DNA from: Haloferacaceae archaeon B1-Br10_E2g22
Lineage (GTDB): Archaea; Halobacteriota; Halobacteria; Halobacteriales; Haloferacaceae
Length of the DNA stretch: 43,725 nt
Assembly: GCA_001563795.1 (NCBI GenBank)
Contig: LKML01000007.1
Location: forward strand, 1-43,725
Direction of reading: 5' to 3'
Part shown: one piece after another, positions 27,149-37,024 of the stretch
How the letters are laid out: each line of letters starts with the position of its first letter
Numbering within the stretch: position 1 is the stretch's first letter
Notes under the pieces: generated by a model
The model's input: only the letters and a program-made list of their open reading frames with translations
What the model was told of the DNA's origin: nothing
The model's database searches: none
Translations under genes and position numbers: made by a program

Positions 27149-27958
27149 TCAGTCAGTCAGCCCGTAGCCGCGTTTAAACAGCGCGATGTCAGCGGCAATG
27201 ACGACGACAGTGGCTCCCGACAGCACTGCCAGCGAGACAAGCGGGTCTACCTCTGCGACACCCAGAAAGCCGTAGCGGACGCCGTTGACCATGTACACCA
27301 TCGGATTCAGAAGCGAGATATCTCGCAACAGCGGCGTCAGATCGTTCAGCGAGTAGAAGACGGCCCCAAAGAACACCAGCGGCCGCAGCAGAAACTGGTT
27401 CATCATCGTCAGATCGTCGAAATCATCTGCCACGAGCCCCCCGACGATGCCGAGACTCGCAAACAGGAGCGTGATCACGAGCATGAACGCAACCAAAAAC
27501 AGTGGTTCTTCGACCGGTACTGGTTGGTAGAGTCCGCTAATGATGACGAATCCCAACACCGCGATGAGCGTGCCGACAAGCACCCCACGCAAGGCTGAAG
27601 AAAGCAGATACGCCCAGACCATCTGTGCGTATGACAGCGGCGAGGTCAGCGTTTCATCAATGTATTCGTTCCAGCGGCCGTGAAAGATCGAAAACGAGGC
27701 GTTCTCGAAGGCGTTCGAGACCGCACCCAACACGACGAGACCAGGCAGAATGAACAGGATGTAGGGGACGCCGATGATCTCACCGACGCGCGTGCCGAGA
27801 ACGACGCCGAACACCGAAAAGTACAGCACGTTCGTAATAAACGGCGGAATGAACGTGTTTTTCGGCCGCCGTACATACCGCAGGATCTCACGTTTGACCA
27901 GTGTATAAAATCCCGTGGGAACGCCAATCGAGGCGGCCGCACGGTCGACGACACTCAT
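27149..27958 (-). CDS. ABC-2 type transporter permease
   Basis: 269 aa polytopic; overlaps the ATPase gene by 4 nt. Confidence 0.9.
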   Translation of the reverse strand: MSVVDRAAASIGVPTGFYTLVKREILRYVRRPKNTFIPPFITNVLYFSVFGVVLGTRVGEIIGVPYILFILPGLVVLGAVSNAFENASFSIFHGRWNEYIDETLTSPLSYAQMVWAYLLSSALRGVLVGTLIAVLGFVIISGLYQPVPVEEPLFLVAFMLVITLLFASLGIVGGLVADDFDDLTMMNQFLLRPLVFFGAVFYSLNDLTPLLRDISLLNPMVYMVNGVRYGFLGVAEVDPLVSLAVLSGATVVVIAADIALFKRGYGLTD

Positions 27959-28986
27959 TGGGCTCCTCCGTCTGAGGCGAGTTGCGGTTGGTTCGGACGC
28001 TTGTTTGTGTCGTCCTCGTTGGCTGCTTCTGTCATCTGTGTGTCGGAGCCGGCGTCCGATTCGTCAGTTCGGGTCATCTCAACGAAGATTTCCTCGAGAG
28101 AAGTGCGGGCAATCTCCAAATCTACAATCTCTAAGCCGGCCCGATCCAACTCGCGGACGAGTTCCGGTGCAACCAATCCACCTTCGTGAGCGGTGACCTC
28201 GAGTTGGTGGCCGTCGAGTTCGACCGACTCGAGGCGGTCGTCGTCTGCCAGCAGCTCCGGCACGGAAGCCGGCGGTGAGCGTAGTTCGACGATGATCCGG
28301 TCTGCACCGCGGCCTTTGAGTTCGTCCGGTGTGGCAACTGCTCGGACGCTGCCAGAATCCAAGATGGCGACCTCATCACAGAGACGTTCGGCCTCCTCGA
28401 TGTAGTGGGTCGTCAGCAAAATCGTCGTTCCCTGCTCGTTGAGCTCAGTGACGAGATCCCACAGATCTCGGCGGAGCTGAACGTCGACGCCTGCACTCGG
28501 TTCGTCGAGAATAAGCAGATCTGGATCGGTGATCAGTGCTCGAGCCAGCAGAAACCGGCGTTTCATCCCACCCGAAAGCCAGTCGAACCGCGTGTCTCGC
28601 TTGTCGTAGATGCCTACCTTTTCGAGTACCGCATCAGCGCGTTTGCGGGCTTCGTGGGCCGGAATTCCGTGGTAGCCGGCTTTATGCTCGAGGACTTCAC
28701 GAATCGGGAAAAACCGATCAACGTTGAACTCCTGAGGTGCGAGTCCGATAGCGTTTCGTGCCTCCTGATAGTCGGTCTCAACATCGTGGCCGAAGACGCG
28801 AGCAGTGCCGCCGGATCGTCTGACCAGCCCGACGAGAATACTGATGAACGTCGTTTTGCCCGCGCCGTTGGGCCCGAGCAGGCCGAAAAAGCTGCCCTCA
28901 GGGACTGTTAGCGAGACACCATCCAAAGCGGTTACATCTCCGTACTCCTTTCGCAACCCGTCGATTTCGAGGGCGGGCTGGTTCAT
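27955..28986 (-). CDS. ABC transporter ATP-binding protein
   Basis: LLGPNGAGKTTF (Walker A), WLSGGMKRR (signature), LLILDEPSAGVD (Walker B). Confidence 0.95.
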   Translation of the reverse strand: MNQPALEIDGLRKEYGDVTALDGVSLTVPEGSFFGLLGPNGAGKTTFISILVGLVRRSGGTARVFGHDVETDYQEARNAIGLAPQEFNVDRFFPIREVLEHKAGYHGIPAHEARKRADAVLEKVGIYDKRDTRFDWLSGGMKRRFLLARALITDPDLLILDEPSAGVDVQLRRDLWDLVTELNEQGTTILLTTHYIEEAERLCDEVAILDSGSVRAVATPDELKGRGADRIIVELRSPPASVPELLADDDRLESVELDGHQLEVTAHEGGLVAPELVRELDRAGLEIVDLEIARTSLEEIFVEMTRTDESDAGSDTQMTEAANEDDTNKRPNQPQLASDGGAQ

Positions 28987-29375
28987 TCAGTAGCCTCCTG
29001 GTCGTCGAGTTCGAGGGCGTGGTCGATCAACTCGAAGACTGCTGGGTCGGCCACACCGTAGTAGCTCCATTTGCCTTCTTTTCGCGTCGTGAGAAGCCCT
29101 GCCTCAGTGAGACAGCGGAGATGGCTGGCAACCGTCGACTGTGGTGCCTCGAGGGCAGTCTGTAGCTCACAGACACAACACTCGCCGTCTCTGAGCGTCC
29201 ACAACAGCCGAAGCCGCAGCGGGTTCGAGAGTGCGGTAAATATACACGAAACTGCCTGGGCCACAGCAGGATCACCGGCGCGCTCCCGCAGCGTTGCCGC
29301 ATACGTTTCAGGATTCGCAGAAAGTCGGTCGAGCGAGTCGGGAAAATCGGCTGCCGACACTGTCGAGTCTGTCAT
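28983..29375 (-). CDS. ArsR family winged-helix regulator
   Basis: 130 aa; FTALSNPLRLRLLWTLRDGECCVCELQTALEAPQSTVASHLRCLTEAGLLTTRKEGKWSYYGV; 4-nt overlap with the ABC ATPase gene. Confidence 0.9.
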   Translation of the reverse strand: MTDSTVSAADFPDSLDRLSANPETYAATLRERAGDPAVAQAVSCIFTALSNPLRLRLLWTLRDGECCVCELQTALEAPQSTVASHLRCLTEAGLLTTRKEGKWSYYGVADPAVFELIDHALELDDQEATE

Positions 29376-29394
29376 ATCGATACTGTTCGATATG
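29373..29394. promoter_or_regulatory. Candidate ArsR operator overlapping the regulator start codon
   Basis: CATATCGA-tactgt-TCGATATG, perfect 8-bp inverted repeat; includes the arsR-like ATG (minus strand). Confidence 0.65.
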
Positions 29395-29459
29395 AGTTTG
29401 CCGGCTAAAAACTGCGTGATCGAACCGCGCTGTGAGAGCCGCTTGGATGCATAGAGCGG

Positions 29460-31322
29460 CTACTCGAGATGGTGGTAATCGAGTTCGTAGTGGCCATCGA
29501 GTGCGGTTTGAACCGCCTGGCTCGGCTGGCCAACCGCACGTTTGTCAAGCGCCAGTTCGTTCTCGCTGTCGGAAACAGAGATGTTCTGTTGGAACTCGTC
29601 GTCAACATCAGGATAGTCTGCGCGGTAGTGGGCACCGCGGGATTCCGCACGCTCGAGTGCGCCGCGAAGCGTTGTTTCGGCGACTGTCAGCGAAAAGCCG
29701 ACATCAACTGCGAGTTCGAACGACCGACTGGTTCGGTCACCCGCCACCGCGAGATCCGCAACACGCTGTTGAAGCACCGCCAGTTTATCGAGTCCAGCCT
29801 GGAGTTCCTCGCCGGTACGGATAATCCCGGCGTGGTTCCACAGTAACGCACCGAGTTCCTCGAGCAGTGTTTCGGGTGTAGCCTCGCCGTCGGCATCCTC
29901 GAGACGTCTGAGCGCGGCGAACTCCTCGGCGGCCTGCGTACGCATCAGATCCGAAAGCGTGCGGTCTGTCTCGGCTATGGTCTTGCTGCCGCCGTCTGTG
30001 GCGACTCCGGCAGAGTTGATTTCGGCCGCGATATGTTGTCCAACCGGCTTGGCGATCGCCACCGTCTCGGCAAGCGAGTTACCACCGAGTCGGTTGGCTC
30101 CGTGGACGCCTGCGGTCGTCTCGCCGACTGCGTACAGTCCGTCGACGGCGGTTTCGCCCGTGTGCGGATCGATGTCAACTCCACCCATCGTGTAGTGGGC
30201 GGTGGGGGCGACCTCCATCGGGTCGGTAGTGATGTCGACGCCCAGCGAGGCGAAGCGTTCGACCATCCGTGGGAGTCGCTCGCGGATGTACTCATCATCA
30301 CGGTGGGAGATATCGAGATAGACGCCGCCGTTGTCGGTGCCGCGACCCTCACGAATCTCTTGGGCAATCGCACGGGCGACCACATCGCGGGCATCAAGTT
30401 CCATCTGGTCGGGCGAGTAGCGTTCCATGAACCGCTCGCCGTCGCTGTTGTATAGCCGACCACCCTCTCCACGGACAGCCTCGGTGACGAGTCGGCCGTC
30501 CCAGTCGTCGCCGTAGCGTGCGCCAACCATCCCGGTCGGATGGAACTGGATGAACTCCATATCGAGCAGTTCCGCACCCGCATCAAGCGCGAGAGCAGGG
30601 CCATCGCCGTTGTTCTCCTCGTCGCGCGAAGAATGACGGTTGTAGATCGCACTCGAGCCACCCGCCGCAAGGACAACGTGATCTGTGACAAACACCAAGA
30701 ACTCGCCGGTCTCCATATCAAAGCCCACCGCACCTGAGACCGTCTCACCATCCGACAGCAGGCGAGTGATCATCACGTTCTCGCGGTAGGGAATCGACAG
30801 CGACTGGGCTTTCTCGACCAGCGTATCGAGCATTGCCTCGCCGGTTCGATCACCGACGAAACAGGTTCGGCGGAACGATTGTGCGCCGAAGTAGCGCTGT
30901 TGGATTTTTCCGTCGTCGGTGCGGGCAAACGCCATGCCCCACTCGTCGAGTTCGCGGATGCGTTCGGGCATCTCACGAGCGACGAGTTCGACTGCCTCGG
31001 GGTCGTTTATGAAGTGGCCTTCCTCGAGCGTGTCGGCGGCATGAATTTCCCAGCTGTCTTCGGGATCACGGCTCCCAAGGGAGGCGTTGATTCCACCGGC
31101 AGCCCACGTCGTGTGGGCATCGCCGTAATCACGTTTGCCGATCACCAGCGGCTCAATGCCTTGCTGGCGGAGTTCGATGGCAACACGTGCGCCGGCTGCA
31201 CCGGCCCCAATGACGAGAGCGGGAACGTGTATTTCTTCGTAGTTGGCCTCGAGTTCGGTCGATATCGACTGGTCAGTTGCCGAGCTGTCGCTATAGCGTT
31301 TGCTGGTTGTATAGTGGCTCAT
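29460..31322 (-). CDS. FAD-dependent flavoprotein of the succinate dehydrogenase/fumarate reductase/L-aspartate oxidase family
   Basis: VPALVIGAGAAGARVAIELRQQG, HTTWAAGGINASLG, MEFIQFHPTGM, HYTMGGVDIDPHTGETAVDGLYAVGETTAGVHGANRLGGNSLAE. Confidence 0.85.
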   Translation of the reverse strand: MSHYTTSKRYSDSSATDQSISTELEANYEEIHVPALVIGAGAAGARVAIELRQQGIEPLVIGKRDYGDAHTTWAAGGINASLGSRDPEDSWEIHAADTLEEGHFINDPEAVELVAREMPERIRELDEWGMAFARTDDGKIQQRYFGAQSFRRTCFVGDRTGEAMLDTLVEKAQSLSIPYRENVMITRLLSDGETVSGAVGFDMETGEFLVFVTDHVVLAAGGSSAIYNRHSSRDEENNGDGPALALDAGAELLDMEFIQFHPTGMVGARYGDDWDGRLVTEAVRGEGGRLYNSDGERFMERYSPDQMELDARDVVARAIAQEIREGRGTDNGGVYLDISHRDDEYIRERLPRMVERFASLGVDITTDPMEVAPTAHYTMGGVDIDPHTGETAVDGLYAVGETTAGVHGANRLGGNSLAETVAIAKPVGQHIAAEINSAGVATDGGSKTIAETDRTLSDLMRTQAAEEFAALRRLEDADGEATPETLLEELGALLWNHAGIIRTGEELQAGLDKLAVLQQRVADLAVAGDRTSRSFELAVDVGFSLTVAETTLRGALERAESRGAHYRADYPDVDDEFQQNISVSDSENELALDKRAVGQPSQAVQTALDGHYELDYHHLE

Positions 31323-31538
31323 TGGTAGGGTGAAACGCCGATACGCCTCTAGGTGTAGAGAGGGTCTCAAGCCTCTTGAGGGCTTCGCGTGGTGTGATTA
31401 ATCCATATATAATTCTAATTGGATAAGGGCAAATTGTGTAGAAAACAATACCTGCTATCGGCGGCGCTCTCAGAACCGACCACGCTGTACAAACACCGAA
31501 AGGACAAGACAGTTATCGCCCCCGCCGAGTATCCGAGT

Positions 31539-32822
31539 ATGAGTCTCTTAGCCGACGCCCGGGCCGTCATCAACGCTGGCCCGGTCTGTGATAGCTGTCT
31601 GGGGCGGGTGTTTGCCGACCGGAGTTTCGGACTGTCGAACGCCGAACGTGGTCGTGGGCTCCGAACGGCGGTCGCTCTCGAAAAGGACGAACCGTACGAA
31701 TCAGTCGACCCCGAAGAGTGTTGGGTCTGTGAGGGCGAATGCGGTCGCTTCGATGAGTGGGCCGACCGCGCAGTTGCGGCTATCGGCGACTCTGAGTTCG
31801 AAAGCTACCAGGTCGGCACAAAAACCCCACCGCTGATCGAAGAAAACGACGAGTTGCTCCGAATGGACGCCGGCCTCGAGACGGATGCGGGCGAACTATT
31901 CAAATCGAATATGAACCGCGAGGTCGGCAAGCGGATCGGCCGACAAACCGGAACGGACGTCGAGTTCGGCCGTCCCGACGTACAGATCACGCTCGAACTC
32001 GACGGTGACCGCCTCGAGACGAAGCTTAACTCCGCGTTTGTGTACGGCCGTTACCGTAAACTCGAGCGCGATATCCCCCAAACCGAGTGGCCCTGCCGAG
32101 AATGTCACGCCAGCGGGTACAAAGGCAAGTTGTCCTGTGAGCACTGCGGCGGAACGGGCTATCTGTACCCCGAAAGCATCGAGCAGTTGACCGCTCCCGT
32201 GGTCATGGACGTCATGGACGGCACCGAAGCCACCTTCCACGGCGCGGGACGCGAAGACGTCGACGCCCGCATGCTGGGGACAGGTCGGCCCTTTGTAATT
32301 GAGGTCGAAGAGCCCTATCGCCGACGAATTGACACAGAGCGACTCGAGGGCGATATCAACGCCTTCGCCGAGGGGAAAGCCGAAGTCGAGGGGCTGCGGC
32401 TGGCCAGCTACGAGATGGTCGAACGCATCAAGGAGTTGGACGCTTCGAAAACCTACCGTGCGTTCGTCGAGTTCGCAGCCGAGGTGACTGACGCAGAGCT
32501 ACAGGAGGCGATTGAGACGCTAGATGGTGCGACAATCGAACAGTATACTCCCAAACGCGTCGACCACCGACGGGCAGGGCTCACCCGCGTTCGTGAGGTG
32601 TTCGCTGCGAGCGCGGAACTCGAGGACGCCCGTCACGCAGTCGTCGACATCCATGGTGAAGGTGGTCTCTACATCAAGGAACTCATCTCGGGTGACGACG
32701 GTCGAACCGAACCAAGCCTTGCTGACGTACTCGGTGTGAACGCAGTCGTCACTGACCTTGATGTCTTAGCTGTCGAAGGCGTCGACGAACCGTTCGAAAG
32801 AGAGGAGTTTTTCATCAGCTAA
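31539..32822 (+). CDS. pus10: tRNA pseudouridine(54/55) synthase Pus10
   Basis: VCDSCLGRVFADRSFGLSNAERGRGLR, THUMP-like middle, FHGAGREDVDARMLGTGRPFVIEVEEP. Confidence 0.93.
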   Translation: MSLLADARAVINAGPVCDSCLGRVFADRSFGLSNAERGRGLRTAVALEKDEPYESVDPEECWVCEGECGRFDEWADRAVAAIGDSEFESYQVGTKTPPLIEENDELLRMDAGLETDAGELFKSNMNREVGKRIGRQTGTDVEFGRPDVQITLELDGDRLETKLNSAFVYGRYRKLERDIPQTEWPCRECHASGYKGKLSCEHCGGTGYLYPESIEQLTAPVVMDVMDGTEATFHGAGREDVDARMLGTGRPFVIEVEEPYRRRIDTERLEGDINAFAEGKAEVEGLRLASYEMVERIKELDASKTYRAFVEFAAEVTDAELQEAIETLDGATIEQYTPKRVDHRRAGLTRVREVFAASAELEDARHAVVDIHGEGGLYIKELISGDDGRTEPSLADVLGVNAVVTDLDVLAVEGVDEPFEREEFFIS

Positions 32823-33481
32823 TGTCTGGGTACCGTATCGGCGTCGATGAGGCCGGCAAAGGCCCCGTCTTAGGGCCGATGGTTGCGGCCGCTGTCGGCG
32901 GCGAGACGAGTGAGTTGCCGGATGGAATCGCAGATTCAAAACGGCTCTCGGCGACCACACGTGAGTCGCTGGCCACCGAACTCCGGGAAAACCCTGCCTT
33001 CGCTATCGGCGTTGGCGTTGTTACCGTCGAGGAAATAGACGACCCTGAGACGGATATGAACCAGCTAACAGTCGCCGCACACGTTCGGGCGATCAAGCAG
33101 GTAGCGGAGGCAGGCGACCGGATTATTGTTGATGCCGGTGATGTCTCTGAAAGCCGGTTTGGCTGTCGCATCACCGAGGGCGTTTCGGCCGAAGATATTG
33201 ATGTCGACGTGACGGCCGAACACGGAGCGGACGACAGCTACACGCTGGTGGCTGCTGGGAGTATTATCGCGAAAGTCGAACGCGACCAGTGGATGAACAC
33301 AATTGGCATGCAGTACGACCAGCCGGTCGGGAGTGGCTATCCCAGCGATCCAACGACACGGGCGTTTCTCGCCGCGTACATCGAGACGCACAATGAGATC
33401 CCCGACTGCGCCCGCCGGTCGTGGTCGACGTGTAGGGATTTGTTGGCGGCTGCCGAACAGTCGGCTCTCGAGGAGTTCTAA
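32822..33481 (+). CDS. rnhB: Ribonuclease HII
   Basis: YRIGVDEAGKGPVLGPMVAAAV, DSKRLSATTRE, AGSIIAKVERD, GSGYPSDPTTRAFL. Confidence 0.95.
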   Translation: MSGYRIGVDEAGKGPVLGPMVAAAVGGETSELPDGIADSKRLSATTRESLATELRENPAFAIGVGVVTVEEIDDPETDMNQLTVAAHVRAIKQVAEAGDRIIVDAGDVSESRFGCRITEGVSAEDIDVDVTAEHGADDSYTLVAAGSIIAKVERDQWMNTIGMQYDQPVGSGYPSDPTTRAFLAAYIETHNEIPDCARRSWSTCRDLLAAAEQSALEEF

Positions 33482-33483
33482 GG

Positions 33484-33837
33484 TTAGTCGGCCCGCTGGC
33501 GGTGACGGTCGGCTGTGTTTGTGTCGGTCTCTGTGCGGTCGGCCGCAGAATCGGTATTTTCTGCCGACTCCGTTTGTCTCTCGATTGGTTCGTCTGATTC
33601 AGGCGGTCTCGGCAGTCGACTGATTGTCACAAACCCTACCAGGAGAGAGGCGAGTCCAACGATGAGAAACACGGTGGCCGAATCACCGGTCGTTCCAGCA
33701 CCGACAAACAACCCAATGAGCCCAACAGCAACAGCACACACACCGAAGATCGCCCGTGAAAGCCGTGAGATGAGCCTCGTGACTACCGCTCGAGGGCTGC
33801 GTATCGCAGCGTTATCTGCCCGTGAGTCGGATGCCAT
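33484..33837 (-). CDS. Small haloarchaeal membrane protein
   Basis: 117 aa, two hydrophobic segments and an acidic tail. Confidence 0.5.
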   Translation of the reverse strand: MASDSRADNAAIRSPRAVVTRLISRLSRAIFGVCAVAVGLIGLFVGAGTTGDSATVFLIVGLASLLVGFVTISRLPRPPESDEPIERQTESAENTDSAADRTETDTNTADRHRQRAD

Positions 33838-33981
33838 CTATATCTTCTTTGTGTACCAGATAGAAAACCTATCGGTTCTGTATGCCGCCTGTCAGACGAT
33901 ATGGCTTCTCTACGCACGAATAGCGCCACAACAGCGTTGATTGGCTAAAAAATGATTTCGAACCGAGAGTTCCGTCGGCGA

Positions 33982-35550
33982 TCAGCGTTCGGTCAGCAGC
34001 CGCCGGAGGATGTCACCGTAAGCCGGACGGGTGATTAACACACCGACGAGCACACCGAGGATCGTGAAGATGGCAAAGCCACTGAGATCACCGAGTTGAA
34101 GCGCAAACAGCGGCGACATGGCGATAATCGTCGTCGCAGCGGCGACCCCGATCACCCAGAAGGCCTTCTTGAACCGTGAGTCGAAGACCTTCCGACTCGA
34201 GACGTCACCTTCGGACATCACCTCGTCGGCGATGATGATCAAATCATCCACCCCCGTACCGATCACCGCAATGAAGCCTGCAAGCACAGCCAGATCCAGC
34301 GGATAGCCCAGATACGCCGCAAAGCCGAGCAGGATAATCACCTCCGAGAAGGCGGTGACGATCATCGGCAGAGCGACTTTCGGCTCGCGGTATCGCAGAA
34401 AGACGACACCCGAGACTGTTAGTACCGACAGAATCCCGACGAGCAGCGCATTGGTTCGGAAGTTCTCACCCTGTGTCGGCGAAATGAACGAAGTGGTGCC
34501 ACCGAGCACATCGAGTTCGGCCGGTAGCGCCCCGGCACGCAGGTTAATCGAGATGCGCTGGGCCTCATCGAACGAGGTGGTCGTTAGGATGAAATTCGGA
34601 TCCTGAGCCCATGAACCGTCAGCCATGCTTTGGGCGAGATCAGGGTTCATTCCGAAGGAGTTGACAACCTCATCATCGACGACAAGCAACAGACACGGAT
34701 CTGTGGTTTCGGGATCCTCGTCGTAGGTACACCGTGAACCTCCCTCAGTTGCGAGGCCAGTGTCGACTGCCTTCTGTTGGAACTCCTCGGCAGAGTCCTC
34801 GCGGACGGTCACCGGTACGTGTGGGCCGCTTTGGTCGTTTTGGGTCGCAGTACTGATACTCTGGAAGTCATCGCGTGTCAGCGCCGCGCGTTCGGTCGTG
34901 TAGTTGCCATCATCGCCGGGATGGTAGATATCGACTCGAACGTTGCCGCGTTCCTGGAGGAGGTCGATAACGTCTTGTCGGCCCTCACCGGGCACCTCTA
35001 CGAGGATGAAAAACTCCCCGGTGGCGGTCGAAACCTCCTGGACTGTACTTCCCGACAGTCCGGCCTGATTGACCTGGCCTTCGATCACTTCGATGGCCTC
35101 CGCACGGGTTGCAGCAGTGACGCCGTCTCTGATCTCGTCGTACTCATAGCCCGAGGCGTCCATCGCTTCGGCGAACTCCGATTCAGAGACATCTGGATCA
35201 ACAACCTCAACGGTGCCAGGTTCGTCTTCGAACTCTTGGCGAGCGATTACGTCAGTCGTATCCGTATCGGGTAATTCATCTGCGACTGCAGCAGCTACGG
35301 CGGCTTCGTTGTCAGCGGCAAACTCGACGTCTTCGGCAGTCATACCGATCAATGGCGCACGGATTCGTGTACCGCCAGCCAGATCAAGGCCATAGACGAG
35401 ATTGGTAAATCCTTCTGCCTGCTGGGATTCGTTTCCGAGTTCGTCGTCATCGGGTGCGCCAATCGTCGGCGAGAACAGTGCGAAACACGCTGCCAGTACG
35501 ATGACTATCAGCATCACCAGCCGCCAGTTTTCTTTGAGTGTCGCGATCAT
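33982..35550 (-). CDS. secD: Protein-export membrane protein SecD
   Basis: LVYGLDLAGGTRIRAPL, GFIAVIGTGVDDLIIIADEV; 4-nt overlap with secF. Confidence 0.93.
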   Translation of the reverse strand: MIATLKENWRLVMLIVIVLAACFALFSPTIGAPDDDELGNESQQAEGFTNLVYGLDLAGGTRIRAPLIGMTAEDVEFAADNEAAVAAAVADELPDTDTTDVIARQEFEDEPGTVEVVDPDVSESEFAEAMDASGYEYDEIRDGVTAATRAEAIEVIEGQVNQAGLSGSTVQEVSTATGEFFILVEVPGEGRQDVIDLLQERGNVRVDIYHPGDDGNYTTERAALTRDDFQSISTATQNDQSGPHVPVTVREDSAEEFQQKAVDTGLATEGGSRCTYDEDPETTDPCLLLVVDDEVVNSFGMNPDLAQSMADGSWAQDPNFILTTTSFDEAQRISINLRAGALPAELDVLGGTTSFISPTQGENFRTNALLVGILSVLTVSGVVFLRYREPKVALPMIVTAFSEVIILLGFAAYLGYPLDLAVLAGFIAVIGTGVDDLIIIADEVMSEGDVSSRKVFDSRFKKAFWVIGVAAATTIIAMSPLFALQLGDLSGFAIFTILGVLVGVLITRPAYGDILRRLLTER

Positions 35551-36416
35551 CGTTTGACTCCCTCGTGGACGTACCATCGAAGCAGCGAGACGTTCAACAG
35601 ATACGTGTTCATCAGATCAGCCATCAGTCCGATCACCAGTATCAGTCCGATGGCAGTCATGATCTGGATACCGAAGATGTAGGCTAACACAGTCATGACG
35701 GCCATCGCCGACATCGAGGTGAGCGTCATCGTCACACCGGTTCGCATCGCACGGTGTGTCGACTCATAGAAGTCTCCGGTTCGTCTGAGCACGCTGTTGT
35801 TTAACAGGATGTCCGAATCGACGCTATATCCGATCAACATCAACAGCGCAGCGACAGTTCCGAGTGTGAGATCAATGCCGAGAAGATTCATCATCGCCAG
35901 TGGAATCATGATATCGGAAAACGCCGAGGCGACCACCGCAATCGACGGGACGAACGTCCGGAACATCGCAAATACAAGCAGACTCATGCCAGCAAATGCG
36001 ATGGCAACGCCGCCGAGTGCAAGCAGTTGGGTATCAGACCCAAACGCTGGTGAGACCTGATCAATCGTCAATATCTCAAAGCCAGCGTCATTCGCTTCGG
36101 ATTCTAACTGTGTTGAATCGACTTCACCATCTCCAAAGGAGACGAGATACGACCCATCAGCCGGAATCTGCTGGACGGACTGTGGTTCGGCACTGAACGC
36201 CTCGTCAATCTGTTCGCGTGGATTATCCCCCTCTACTTCGATTTGAAGCTCCGTGCCTCCTGTAAACTCCAGTCCTAAATTCGCTGGAGCACCCGTCATC
36301 ACGTACCAGCCGAAAATCACCAACAGCGAAACTGCAAGCACCGCCAGCGGCACAGCCACCAACTGACGGTTCGAATACTGGGTGTAGTCGACTTCCGGTA
36401 CAGCGATATCAACCAT
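35547..36416 (-). CDS. secF: Protein-export membrane protein SecF
   Basis: LGLEFTGGTELQIEV, LMLIGYSVDSDILLNNSVLRR. Confidence 0.93.
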   Translation of the reverse strand: MVDIAVPEVDYTQYSNRQLVAVPLAVLAVSLLVIFGWYVMTGAPANLGLEFTGGTELQIEVEGDNPREQIDEAFSAEPQSVQQIPADGSYLVSFGDGEVDSTQLESEANDAGFEILTIDQVSPAFGSDTQLLALGGVAIAFAGMSLLVFAMFRTFVPSIAVVASAFSDIMIPLAMMNLLGIDLTLGTVAALLMLIGYSVDSDILLNNSVLRRTGDFYESTHRAMRTGVTMTLTSMSAMAVMTVLAYIFGIQIMTAIGLILVIGLMADLMNTYLLNVSLLRWYVHEGVKR

Positions 36417-36499
36417 ACGGTGTGCTCAGACAGGCCGTTGGATAAGCTTTCTCATGTCCGTGACTATGACAGTCCGGTACGCCCCAACGACCGACGGAA

Positions 36500-36979
36500 C
36501 TACGGCAGGTACCGAATACTTACAACGCCTGGCTCGGAGCGAATCTCGACCCGGTTGACGCCCAACCGTGCGGCCCGCGAGAGCGTCCCCTCGCGGTCGT
36601 CGAGAACGCTGTCAACGGCCGCTTCGGTTCCGTCTTCTGGAACGGTCACGACGTGTATCTCACCAATGCCTGCGCGTGGTTCACGCGTCAACTCACCCAC
36701 TGGCTGGTCGGCTGCGATCTCACGTTCATAGCTTGTCGGCGGTTCCTCGCTGTGTTCGACCGACAAGGGCCGACGCGCCTCGAGTTCGATGAGTTGCCAT
36801 GACACCTCGAGCGGTGGGTCCGGCGAGACAGTGCCCTCAACAGCGTCATCGACCTCGACGCCCGGATTCGAGGCGAGCGTATGTACCTGTCCGTCCGCAA
36901 CGTCTTTCAGAATCGCCGACTCGTCGTCGGCGTGGGTAACCAGAAACGTGCCGTCTTTCTGACTCACAGAGGGTGTCAT
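36500..36979 (-). CDS. Haloarchaeal DUF5812-like protein
   Basis: ~159 aa from internal ATG; KDGTFLVTHADDESAILKDVADGQVHTLASNPGVEVDDAVEGTV. Confidence 0.6.
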   Translation of the reverse strand: MTPSVSQKDGTFLVTHADDESAILKDVADGQVHTLASNPGVEVDDAVEGTVSPDPPLEVSWQLIELEARRPLSVEHSEEPPTSYEREIAADQPVGELTREPRAGIGEIHVVTVPEDGTEAAVDSVLDDREGTLSRAARLGVNRVEIRSEPGVVSIRYLP

Positions 36980-37024
36980 TACCAACTGATTGGCCTGAAA
37001 GGGTTTCGGCGTTTCGTCACGGAC

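Noticed and set aside
31320-31420. CTCAAG-cct-CTTGAG triloop hairpin upstream of the flavoprotein start
   Set aside because: Single short 6-bp stem without the shared linker of the two hairpin elements; could be chance.
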